DNA of 64,000 bases from Sepiola atlantica (Eukaryota > Mollusca > Cephalopoda > Sepiida > Sepiolidae). A program made the translations under genes and the position numbers. The notes beneath the pieces were generated by a model. That model made no database searches. It saw nothing but the letters and a program-made list of their open reading frames with translations, and had not been told where the DNA came from. The first letter of the stretch is position 1, and each line of letters begins with the position of its first letter. Of the stretch, positions 11,859 to 21,552 are shown in pieces. The stretch lies in the NCBI GenBank assembly GCA_963556195.1, contig OY744521.1, positions 127,515,459 through 127,579,458 on the forward strand, written 5' to 3'.

Positions 11859-12619
11859 GTAAGTTTACATTTTTAGTATTTCTTATTCTTAATAATAGCA
11901 ATTTCGAAGACAGACCCATTGGGGGTACAGTACTTTTGTTTACAAACGCACTGTCTTCGCCGATAGCTAAGATTATTTTGGAACTTTAAAAACAAATAAT
12001 AATAATATATTTATTTTTAGTAGCTCATCTCTAGTTTAATAATTTTGGTTAAAGTAAATATTTTTTTAAAAAACTTTCTTTTGCAATCTATTTAAATAAA
12101 TAGGTAATTTACATTTCTTAGATGAAATGAAAGGTAAATCATTAATTCAAAATTATTTAAAAAATGTAGTGTTAAAAAAAACTGTAATATTTTAGTGGAG
12201 ATTTTGGCCAGGAGCAATGTGTAGTATCTGTTCTGATACTACACTTCATCTTTTCTGTCCTAGACTGAGGTAATTTTTGTTTTTGTCCCAATCCAGAGTA
12301 TCCGTTTTGGGGCATTTTCCACACATTAAAAACCGACTTTGTGTCGAACTCTGCCCTCGTGGGGAGAGCAGTAAATAGGGACTATAATTTTCATGATAAG
12401 TTCGACGTAATTCTATGTTGCACAAATTAAATTTGTGCAGAAGATTTTATGTTGGAAACACTTTTCTCTATGGTTCCAGTCTTGATAATATTTGGTCTGC
12501 ATATATCATTTTTCTCTCAGCATATATAAAACTAACCACGATCATAGATTTCATATAAATTAGCTGCTAAACACCGGTTCTGAAAATCATTGATAAGTAT
12601 CAAATTGTTATCTTTTCAG
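11859..12619 (+). other. Intron 1 of the PIN/CXC gene, with a U2-like repeat fragment inside
   Basis: The interval begins GTAAGT and ends TCTTTTCAG, and leaves the reading frame intact (phase 1, AAAG|TG giving a Val codon). It is AT-rich and contains a sequence at about 12194-12260 that resembles the 5' domain of U2 snRNA. The presence of this intron shows the gene copy was not made by reverse transcription of a spliced mRNA. Confidence 0.7.
12194..12260 (+). repeat. Diverged U2-like SINE head inside intron 1
   Basis: TGTGTAGTATCTGTTCTGAT matches the branch-point-pairing region of U2 snRNA, preceded by a degraded GGCCAGGAGCAA. The following sequence does not clearly match the body of the other SINE copies, although CCCTCGTGGGGAGAGCAGTAA at about 12352 might be a remnant. 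Confidence 0.5.
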
Positions 12620-15600
12620 TGTCCACATCTCAAGTTGATAACAGTAAAGCAGATGCTGAAAATGATGAACCACCAAGTAAAAAGAGCAGGAGTCTTTGCT
12701 CCAGTTTTGAGTTATCTTCAGTACCAGCAAGGTCAAAATATATTTTACCGAAGATATGTATTCTCTGCCAAAAAGAAAAAACAGTGGTATGCAGATTCAC
12801 TGGAAAGAGAAAAAAAGAATTACTTGTTACCTGCTCAACCATAGATGCAGTCAAGTTAAAACAGGTTGCAGCAGAAAGTGGAAATGAATCGCTGCTCATG
12901 CAGATAAAAGATCAAGATTGTGTAGCAATTGAGGTGAAATATCATAGAACATGTTATCGCACCTTCACTCGTTACTTGTCCAAACCAACTAAAATACAGA
13001 ATCCAGAGGAAATCTCGTACAATGAAGCATTTCAGATATTTTCCATGACAGTAAAAACCAAAATCATTGACAATAAAGAGATCATGAGACTAAAGAAGTT
13101 GAATGAACTTTCCATAAAACAAATTATGGAAACTCATGGAGTTGATGCAAGGTCTTATAAGACAACTTATCTAAAACAGAGGTTGATTAAGAAATTCCCT
13201 CAGCTATGTTTCCATCGACCTCAAAACAGGACAGAAGGGTATATTGTTTATGCAAATGATATTGAAACATCTGCTCTTGTTGAGGATAAAAAAATAATTC
13301 AAGAGACAATGCTAACAACAAGTGAAACCGACTCAACAACAACTGAAAACGACACAGATGTACCATCACAAAAAGGCATTGGCAAACAACCAAACTATCT
13401 AACATATACGGATCCAATGCATCTGCGAAACATGTTTGTAACATCTATAGAACTAAAGAATACAATTAGAGAAGTAAAACCCTCTCTGCCATGGCCACCA
13501 ACTTCAGAGGTATTGAATTTAATAAAGGCAGAAAAAATTGTTCCACATATTTTATACAACTTCCTCGCGTGGATAGTGGGTGCCTCTGACGAGCCACAAA
13601 CAGATAAGGTGGATGTATCTGCACCAATACATAGAAAGCGTCTTTCCATTTCTCAAGATTTGATATCCTTGGCATCTAAAGGACGAACATTAATGCCTAA
13701 GCATTTATCACTTGCAATGGCTATTCGCCACTTGTCTGGATCTGCCCAGTTAATTGAATTGTTGAATGGTTTTGGACACTTCACGTCTAATTCTGTTGTC
13801 TTGAATCATGATACAGCATTGGCTGAATTAGAAATCTCTCGTGGAGAAAATTCTCTTCCATCTAACATCCAGCTAGGCATTCCGACAACTTTGGTGTGGG
13901 ATAACAACGACTTTGGTGAGGAAACTTTATCTGGACATGGAACAACCCATAACACAAATGGCATCTTATCCAAAGCAGTGCAAATCCTCTTAATGATAAA
14001 CCCTCTTCCTCTAACATTACAGTTGTGAAGAAAACTAAGAGAAGGTCACTGCAACCACCAGAAGTGAAGTTGGCAATATACTCCGGGAAAAAGAAGGAAG
14101 GTCCAGTGCCATTTGCTAAACATGTTTCACTCCTTCAGTCTGATAATGCACCTTTGCTGCAATATCCTATGCAGCTTGACTTAGCCTACTACATGAGATT
14201 TAGCACTAACAGCATCTTACCATCTTGGACTGGATTCAACCAGCTTCTTTCCCAAATTCAAGTTCCACCAAAGTCTGTTATAGGATATTTGCCTGTAATT
14301 GATAGCAGTCCAACTGAAATGGATACTGTTTTAACCATTCTACAACAAAGTGTTAAAATTGCTGACAAACTGCAGTTGGAGACAATTGTCATTGTGATGG
14401 ACCAAACTATCTATGCAAAAGCTCAGCAAATCAGATGGAGTAATCCACAATTCATGGAAAGGTTGGTGATAAGACTTGGTGCTTTTCACACAGTAATGTC
14501 CTTTCTTGGCTGTTTGGGAAAGCGCTTTAGAGATGCTGGACTTCAAGATATCATGATAGAATCTGAAATTATCGCTGCAGGTTCAGTGAATGGAGTATTT
14601 TCAGGAAAGCATTACAACCGAGCAGTCAGAGTACATAAGCTGGTGGCTGAGGCAATGCAGCAGATGCGATTGACTACTTACTTGAATAGCATTCCTGAAG
14701 TTGAAGCTGAAAAGGTGAAATCATTAATAACAGCCTAATCACAGTCCTTTCCAGGACCACAGTATCAACAAATACTCAAGGAAGAAAGATTTCGCTTGTT
14801 CATGTCTTCTTATCAAGACTTCATACAGGCCAACAACAAAAAACAGACTTTTGCATTCTGGAGTTCATACATTGATATGGTTGAAGTTCTACTCTTCCTT
14901 AGAGGCACTCGTGAGGCAAACTGGGAACTCCACTTAGAAAGTGTAAGAAAACTATTACCCTGGATGTTTGCTTATGATCATGTAAACTACAGCCGATACC
15001 TTTCTGTATACTGGCTAGAGATGCGTGATCTTCCCTTCATTCATCCAGAGATATATAAGCAATGCCTGGAAGGTGCCTTCTCTGTTCAAAGGAGCCAAAA
15101 TGCCTTTGCCACAATTTCTTGTGACCAAACGATCGAACAAACTACTAACCGAGACTCAAAATCAAAAGGTGGTGTGACAGGTTTCAGTACTAACAAGGGT
15201 GCAGTCAACAGATAGATATGGTCCCATCATGCTAGGGGATCAATCACCCGTGAATGTGAAGCCATGGCTGGTAAAGGAGATCATAGTGAAACTCGATCAG
15301 ATCTCTTACCAAGTCGTATGAAACGTGATAAAACTGATGTTGACAAGATTGTTGACACAGTCAATAGTATGGTAAATCCATTCGACTATGAGCTAATCCA
15401 TATTGCATCTGAAGTTGTTGCAACTGAATCTGTTCAAACTGATCTTCAGTCTGCAAATGCGAGAGGTGAATCTGAGTTCACAAAATTTTGTAGAGATCGT
15501 CTACAAACAAAAACAGTGGACTTTTTGCCAACATAAAAAAAATGCATCTCAAGACATTCACCAGTATGTCTAAGAAATCCAGACATAATGTACATGGAAA

Positions 15601-16826
15601 GGAAATCACTTTGAAAGCTGACAGAAATCTCCTCGCAAGATTGGTTGTGATAGGCAGATATAGGAACATCAATTTACAAGAGCTACTTTCCTATTCATTG
15701 GGTCCCTTGCCACTGTCACTCGCAGATTCTCACGGATTCTTAGTTAAAACCAACAAGGTGAACTTACTTCATGCACTTGAAAGTCTACCTGAAAACTCGC
15801 TATCCAAGACTCCAATTATAGGTGGCATATATGTAGTGGACGGCATGGCATTGTTACATCAACTTAATGTCAACAAACTACCTGGAGAGAGAACATTTTT
15901 CAACCTCTCTCTTGTAATCTTGAAGCGACTTGTAAACTGGGCAACACGCAATAGTTCACAAGAAATCCACTTTGTGACTGACACATACCAGCAGATCTCC
16001 ATCAAGAATCTTGAACGAGCCAAAAGAGCAGCTGGTGGTTCTCAGGTGATGCGAATTCATGGCCAATCCCTTCCCCAGCAATGGAATAAGTTTCTCTCAG
16101 TTGGAGAGAACAAAGAGTCACTGGTAGAATACCTTTTTGAAACCTGGTCCAATGTTTTAACATCAGCATTAGCAAGAGTGAAGGTGTTCTTAGCACACAA
16201 CAGCAAATGCCATTCATTCTCACCTGGGAAGCATGCTAATCATAAGGTCACAATAATAGAAGAGACTAACCTTTGCTCTTCACAAGAAGAAGCAGATACA
16301 CGCATATTTTTACATGCTTCTTTTGCAGCCATTAAGAGTGCTAACATCATCATCGTAAGTCCAGATACTGACATCTTTATCAATGGAATCGCTCTGCAAT
16401 CCCTTATTCCTGCATGGTTATATTTCCATACAGGAAAAACAACAAATTTGAGAACGATAGACTTAAAAACAATAGAAGTTTGCATTGGATATGATGTCAG
16501 CCAATCGTTGATCGGTCTACATTGCTTCACTGGATGTGATAGTGTCAGCGCCTTCTATGGAAAAGGGGAAAAAAAAGCTCTTAATTTCCCTTTGAAAGAG
16601 AAGGAGTTTTGCCATGCCTTCAGAAGTCTTGGGGAGCAATTTGATGTACAACCAGATACAGCAGCAGCTCTTGAAACGTTTGTTTGTAGGTTGTATGGAC
16701 AACCAAACATGAGTGTTAATGAAGCGAGGTACAACTTGTTCAGATTGCAAACAAAATTAGAAATTACGATGCCTCCAAACCAAGATGCCCTGAAGGAACA
16801 TATTAAGCGAGCTAACTACCAAGCAG
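12620..16826 (+). pseudogene. Exon 2 of the PIN/CXC gene: second zinc module, middle region and PIN/FEN1-like nuclease domain
   Basis: This 4.2-kb exon starts with a second zinc module (ICILCQKEK near 12760, HRTCYRTFTRY near 12945). The middle region carries the family landmark SGHGTTHNTNG (about 13932-13963). The nuclease-like part starts near 15600 with KADRNLLARL and GPLPLSL, then VVDGMALLHQL with its first Asp at 15839, EEADTR (16286-16303), DTD (16364-16372) and GCD (16532-16540), the last followed by SAFYGKGEKKAL. This order of Asp, ExxD, DxD and GCD before a GxGxxxA helix-turn is that of FEN1/XPG-type PIN nucleases, so metal-binding residues look intact. Breaks: frameshift at about 13962-13968, stops TAA 14736-14738 and TAG 15213-15215 in the same frame, and a frameshift in the T- and A-rich stretch before TAA 15534-15536. 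It ends phase 1 at CAG|GTAAGT. Confidence 0.75.
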
Positions 16827-17086
16827 GTAAGTTGTAAATAATGTTAATTTGTTTTTGAGATTTCCAAGTAAATGATAAATGTTTAATTGTTAATAAGGAA
16901 AGTTAAAATCTTTCTTTTATGATAAATGTAAATCTCATTGAAACATAAATGATAAAACCTTAAAAATATATGACGACGTTAAAAAATTAAAGTAAATTCT
17001 ACATTAGCAATGACTGCATTTCATAGAGGATATTCAGCGTTCCTTAAGAGTTTATTTTAATTTATTTTTTTCTTTATATATTTCAG

Positions 17087-17393
17087 GTATATATAAAAGG
17101 AGTCTCCAGATATACCAGCTCCTGATGGTCATGGATGGAAGATAGAAGATGGGGAGCTAGTTGTTAACTAGATGAATCTTCCTCCTGCCCCAGAAAGTCT
17201 CCTGGAATTGTCAAACTGCTCTAGCAAATGCAAAAAAAGCCAGTGTCATGATCTAAACATATGTACATGTTTGCAAAACAACGTACCATGTACAGATATA
17301 TGCAAATGTGCCAAAAGCAACTGTTGTGAAATCAGTGCATATAGACTTGTAGATGATAATGATAATGACACTGATTGTAAAGGTGAAATCTAG
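17087..17393 (+). pseudogene. Exon 3 of the PIN/CXC gene: PAPDGHGW linker and CXC-type cysteine motif
   Basis: After a TTTCAG acceptor the first codons (GIYKRSLQ) continue exon 2 in phase, then the frame changes near 17100 into SPDIPAPDGHGWKIEDGEL. A TAG at 17169-17171 sits where the family, as I recall it, has Trp; TGG to TAG is a single change. The frame then runs NLPPAPESLLELSNC and a dense cysteine tail (CxxxC, CHDLNICTC, CTDICKC, NCC) resembling CXC/Tesmin-type or related zinc motifs, ending in TAG at 17391-17393. The LPAPE...C tail is typical of the family's C-terminus. Confidence 0.7.
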
Positions 17394-17439
17394 TAACATA
17401 TGTATATATTTTATACCCAAACACTAATTTGTTTTTCTT

Positions 17440-17445
17440 AATAAA
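17440..17445 (+). promoter_or_regulatory. Candidate polyadenylation signal AATAAA of the PIN/CXC gene
   Basis: A canonical AATAAA lies 47 nt after the last stop and is followed by a T/G-rich stretch (TATTTTTGTGCATATATGTTTGTTTT), as expected for a cleavage/polyadenylation site. Given the AT-rich background, AATAAA is frequent by chance, so position is the main support. Confidence 0.45.
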
Positions 17446-17459
17446 CTGATATTTTTGTG

Positions 17460-18430
17460 CATATATGTTTGTTTTATTTATTTCTTCTAAGACAGTGATT
17501 TTATGCCACAATTGATTGTTAAAATAAAATGAGGAAAATTGACTGAATTACATTTTTTGCAAAAAATCTATCACCATTTTTGGGGGTTTAAGATGTCCTA
17601 TCTGACAGATACAAATGTATGAGTTATCCTGTTAGCAACCTAATATCTCCTTTCAAAGAGTAACCAGGAATTTTAAATTCTGTGTTGTTTTTTTAACACA
17701 TTTTACACGTTTGCTGTGATGAACTAAACTTCTAATAAATATAAAATCGCACAGACACCACAGTTGAAAATGACTTGCCTGGTGACAACAATGCAATAAT
17801 AAACTGATGTAATTTATTTTTTTGTAAGGATATAAGTGTATCTACATGATAAATAGTAAAAAATGCTAAAAGAAACTGTATTTATTTTGATAAGAAACTC
17901 TTGTATAAATATTTAAAAGTAAGGTTGTAAAATGTGCTTTTTCCACCACACTTTCTCAATCATTAAGCAGATTTCAGATAAAAAATGTAATATAGCTTAT
18001 ACCATAGGATGCAGAATTTAACTAGGAATAAAATGAGCTAATTTATATGTTCCTATGCTTATTGGTATTTGTACCAGGAAGGTTTAAGTAAGCTGTCATA
18101 TTTTTTTTTTAAATCAGCGATCATCTTTAAAGATGGCCGCCGTACTCATAACTGAACCACATTTAAGCTTGTGAAAAATAGCATGGTATTCTTGGATGTA
18201 TAGGCTTCCATTTGCCACCTTTATATTTCAGTGCTCTTACCAAGCCGACAAAGTCAAAAATCTAGAGGGCTTTTGGGGTCTGGGCCCACAGTCTATTAAG
18301 GAAAGCCATTATTTTAAACAATATTAACAGCACAAGATGGAAAATAAAAAAAATAATTATGTTGAGAATTAATTTTGATATAAAATATCCTTATAATGGT
18401 GCCCCACCCCCCACCCCTACACTCTTGGGT
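17460..18430. other. Intronic DNA without a supported feature
   Basis: AT-rich sequence between the PIN/CXC pseudogene and the MIB1 exon; no coding, RNA or paired repeat signal was recognised. Confidence 0.45.
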
Positions 18431-18437
18431 TACTTAC

Positions 18438-18524
18438 TCGAACAATCTGCGTGTGTTGCCTTTCTACAGCCAAATGTAGGGCTGTTTGCAAGTTCACATT
18501 TTGAATGTCCATGTTAGCCTTGCC
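18438..18524 (-). CDS. MIB1: MIB1 internal ankyrin exon, middle of the three
   Basis: This 87-nt phase 0-0 exon encodes 29 residues, with [20 protein letters not shown] as its core, followed by TQIVR. It lies between a TTCAG acceptor and a GTAAGT donor on the minus strand. It continues directly from the exon at 54.1 kb (...AELLVHN then GKAN...), exactly where the next ankyrin repeat of MIB1 follows, with matching phase. The intron between the two is about 35.5 kb and holds most of the mobile elements of this window. The exon is too short to appear as a long open frame and was found by recognising the ankyrin TALHLA signature. Confidence 0.95.
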
Positions 18525-18938
18525 CTGAATAAAAAGAAGAAAAAAAACTGATATTCATTTGCATATCAAACACAATCACGTTTGTTTTTTTAAAAAAGGC
18601 ATAAAATAATTTATTTTTCATACAAATTCTATAAAAATGGCTTCACTTCGTGCGTCCGACATTTTTCAATGAATTCTGTTGAAAAATAAAACTCATCAGA
18701 ACAGTCCTGAGTATAACCTGAAAGTGCAATTTGTGGTGAGGACCCAATTTGGGAGCTTTTGAGAAATGTGGAGTCAGCCCTTAGTTACCATGGCTTCCAG
18801 GTCCACTCTGACACAGAGTATTAGTATCTGTCCGGGTTCCATCTTAGTTTAAGAAAAACTATTGATTACAGACTTTTCTTTAATATACTCCCACAAAAAT
18901 TAATCTACAAACGAGGTGCATGCAAAACATATACAAGG

Positions 18939-19040
18939 TTTCGGCATAAAATAACCCAACCGCCTTGAGAGGCCGTAAATCAAATTTGGTTTGGTTTACA
19001 GCATATCAACCATCTGTGGGTTATTTAATGCCAAATAAAG
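18939..19040. repeat. Two inverted copies of the I-like LINE 3' end, head to head
   Basis: GGTTTACAGCATATCAACCA...GTGGGTTATTTAATGCC (right arm) matches the 3' terminus of the LINE at 38.2 kb (GATTTACGGCATATCAATCT...TCACTTAATGCCGAAA). The left arm, TTTCGGCATAAAATAACCCA...GGCCGTAAATCAAA, is the same end reversed. The arms join directly at about 18986. Confidence 0.6.
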
Positions 19041-19680
19041 TTGTCTGTAAATCAAAATGCACTCACTCACTAAATTGGTTTCAAAAAGAAATTCTATTTT
19101 TCAGCCTTCTACCATCATCATCATAGCAATGATGACTTGAGAAGCATATTTCACATTCTAAAAGTCTTACAGTCTTTTCATTCTAACACTTCAATAATTT
19201 CCTTTAGACATTTTAATTAGTTGATTTAGCACTAATTTAGTCATTTTTCAAAGGTTTTTGACAGTTTGGAAAATTATTGTTTCAATACAAATCTTAATCT
19301 TTTAATATTTTTGTTGGCTTTATTCTACAAAGATGACAACTGTCATATTGGAATAACTATGCCATCACTGCCGACAACAGAGTTTGAACTCTTAGCTCTG
19401 AATAATGGAATCGACAGCTGCCATTTGATATAAATAGATGTACATGTGACCAGGTGTGACTGACAATGGTGTTAATTATAGGGTGACTATTGTGTAATCC
19501 GGATTATTAAGTCATGTGCTTACCTAGTCAGGACACAATTCAGTATTTTCTAGTTATGGCAAACTTGTATTTATGGACGAGTCAACATTGTTTTGTTGAT
19601 TTTGACTGTTTTATATTAATTACATTTTATAATTAAATACACTTATTTTTCTACAATTAAGTTTTTTGTTTTTTTTAATA

Positions 19681-20215
19681 CTACTGAGCAACTTGAGGAT
19701 AAGAGTTAATGAGATTCTCAGCTAGACTAACAACATCATGAGAGGATTGAGAAAGATGGGTGGAATGGACAAAATTTGACTGCTCATCAAGTATTTGTTG
19801 ACGATTTGAAGATGACCATGTTGTAGTCTGCAGGGAAGCAGTTCCATAGTAATGTGTTCCACAGATTAGAAGTTCTTGAAAAGAAACTCTGTTCATCAAA
19901 ATTCTGTTTGATTTTAGGTACACAGGGGAAGTGTTGGTAGATAAACGTTCTTTCTGTGAAAGTTTTACAGGGGTAACCAATGATTGGAGCTCAGTTGAGC
20001 ACGAAGCATGAAAATACTAGCAGAGAAAAACAAGCAACATCTCTACTGTGAAAGGAGGGGGGGGGGGTCTAAGGAAGAATAGAGATTATCTCTCAAAGTT
20101 GATTTTGTACTGTCAAAGCAAAAAAAAAGAAGAGTGCTCTGAGCAGCACCTCACCAGATGTGGCAGCAATACTCAATCGTAGGACGTATCTGATTCTTCT
20201 ACTGATTATGGCATC
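19681..20215 (-). mobile_element. CR1/Jockey-like LINE 3' fragment
   Basis: Minus-strand frames give a CCHIWSGAAQSTLL-like segment (about 20165), then VYQHFPCVPKIK and FFSRTSNLWNTLLWNCFPAD (about 19880-19820), the common end of CR1/Jockey-like ORF2 (H.W..a......, FF.R....WN.LP...FP). It parallels the element at 57.0-58.5 kb, including a CAACTTGAGGATAAGRGTTAATG stretch that also occurs near 59495. Frameshifts show it is dead. Confidence 0.75.
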
Positions 20216-20616
20216 ATTGTCTGTGTGACAATTACTTCTGCTAATGCTAACCATATCTTGTTGAATATCACATCTTTAAAAATATTTTCACATTTTCTGT
20301 GCATACATTTGTTTTTCTATTTTTCTATCTCTTCCATGCCCACTCTTATTAATGCTAACCCTTAGATTTTTACATTTACAGGAGACCCAATTTTTTGGTT
20401 CTCAACAAGGATTGATTATTATTAACTTAAAGGCTTCAAAATCATGTTCGAATTCATAACCTTAAAATAACCCTAGCCCTTCTACCTTAAAAATCTGAAA
20501 ATTGTCTTCTAACGTCATTTAAAAAAAACAAAAAAAAACTTTCCCCTAAAACTGTGGATTTGAACCCTCGACGGTAACATTACAAAGACAAGAGATAGTT
20601 TCTCAAGTAAGAATAT

Positions 20617-20769
20617 ATTCCATGATAAATGCCAGTATACTGAAATCATATGTCCTTAATAGGGTTAAGATGAAAATTCATATACATTAAATGTACAAAA
20701 GCAAGAAAATGTTCATCTTAACCCTATTAAGGGCATATGATTTCAGTATACTGGCATTTTTCATGGAAT
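20617..20769. repeat. Near-perfect 58-bp inverted repeat with 37-nt spacer
   Basis: Arm 20617-20674 pairs with 20712-20769 at 56 of 58 positions by my alignment; arms begin ATTCCATGAWAAATGCCAGT and end GGGTTAAGATGAA. The spacer is AT-rich. It has no coding potential. It could be a young foldback/MITE or a hairpin RNA source. Confidence 0.85.
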
Positions 20770-20941
20770 TTCACTACTTTTGTAAAGGCTATGCCTTAAT
20801 ACAATGGTCATTGGAATTTTCTGGAAAACTAAGGTATATGGTAAACTGAAATTAAAATGCCATCAACTAGACCCTAGAACCTCTATCTCTGCCCAAAATC
20901 AGCTGAATCCATCAAATAGTTGATGAGATACAGGGTGGTAC

Positions 20942-20966
20942 ATACGTACGTACGTACGTACGTACA
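20942..20966. repeat. (TACG)n microsatellite
   Basis: About six repeats of ACGT/TACG, an unusual self-complementary tetranucleotide, followed by ACACACA. Confidence 0.9.
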
Positions 20967-21552
20967 CACAGATAACATGATTTCATGATTGAACTTTCTG
21001 GATCTCTGGGTTGCCTTGACTAATGATGCTGAAATTCTACACACTTATAGAACCTATCAAATAAAAATTTTATGCAAAGTTTTAACTAATTTGGTTTATT
21101 GGTTTTTGAGTTATGATTGATCAAAGAAATGAGATTTCCAGCATAGGCCATTTGTGAAGTCTATTAAGGGATAGAGCGCTCTCGCGCCTCCCTTGATTTT
21201 TGTTTTTCCTAAGTTGCCAACTAAATTATTTTTACAATTTGACAATGACTTTTTAAAAGGATTTGAGAAGATATTTTGTTTTCATTGTATTTGGACTGTA
21301 CATAATATTTTTTCCTTTCATAAAAGGCTACAGCGTATTTTAAACAACTGTTGTCTGAGGAAAAACAAAACAAAATATTTTTTTAAATTGAGGAAATGCA
21401 GCAAACTATGGTCCAATTTTTAAAAATACAAGTGGATTGTCCCAATTGCATTTTTAAAAAATACAGCAAAGAAATGACGAAAGGTTTGAAAAAAATGTTG
21501 GAATTTATTGCCCAACGAACACAAGAACCAAAGCAAACAGGATTTTTTTCAC

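Larger units (their letters stand above)
11529..17393 (+). pseudogene. Broken three-exon gene: two zinc modules, FEN1-like PIN nuclease and CXC motif
   Basis: This is the largest non-LINE coding locus, on the strand opposite MIB1 and inside its intron. Three exons (to 11858; 12620-16826; 17087-17393) are joined by GTAAGT donors and CAG acceptors that preserve frame. The product would have two CxxC...HxxCY zinc-binding modules, a long middle region, a PIN/FEN1-like domain with all recognisable acidic motifs, and a cysteine-rich C-terminal motif. I recognise the family as large uncharacterised proteins repeated in many cnidarian, mollusc and fish genomes; its function is unknown to me. This copy is damaged: a probable frameshift near the start, another at about 13962-13968, stops at 14736 and 15213, a frameshift at about 15510-15533, another near 17100 and a stop at 17169. 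Retained introns argue against origin as a processed retrocopy. It may be a decayed mobile element or a recently dead paralogue. Confidence 0.75.

Noticed and set aside
11585..11989. A complete 134-codon single-exon gene
   Set aside because: The GTAAGT at 11859 and matching phase at 12620 show that translation past 11858 runs into an intron.
12590..12844. Separate small genes overlapping the start of PIN/CXC exon 2 on both strands
   Set aside because: They are shadow frames of the spliced exon, whose frame and phase are better supported.
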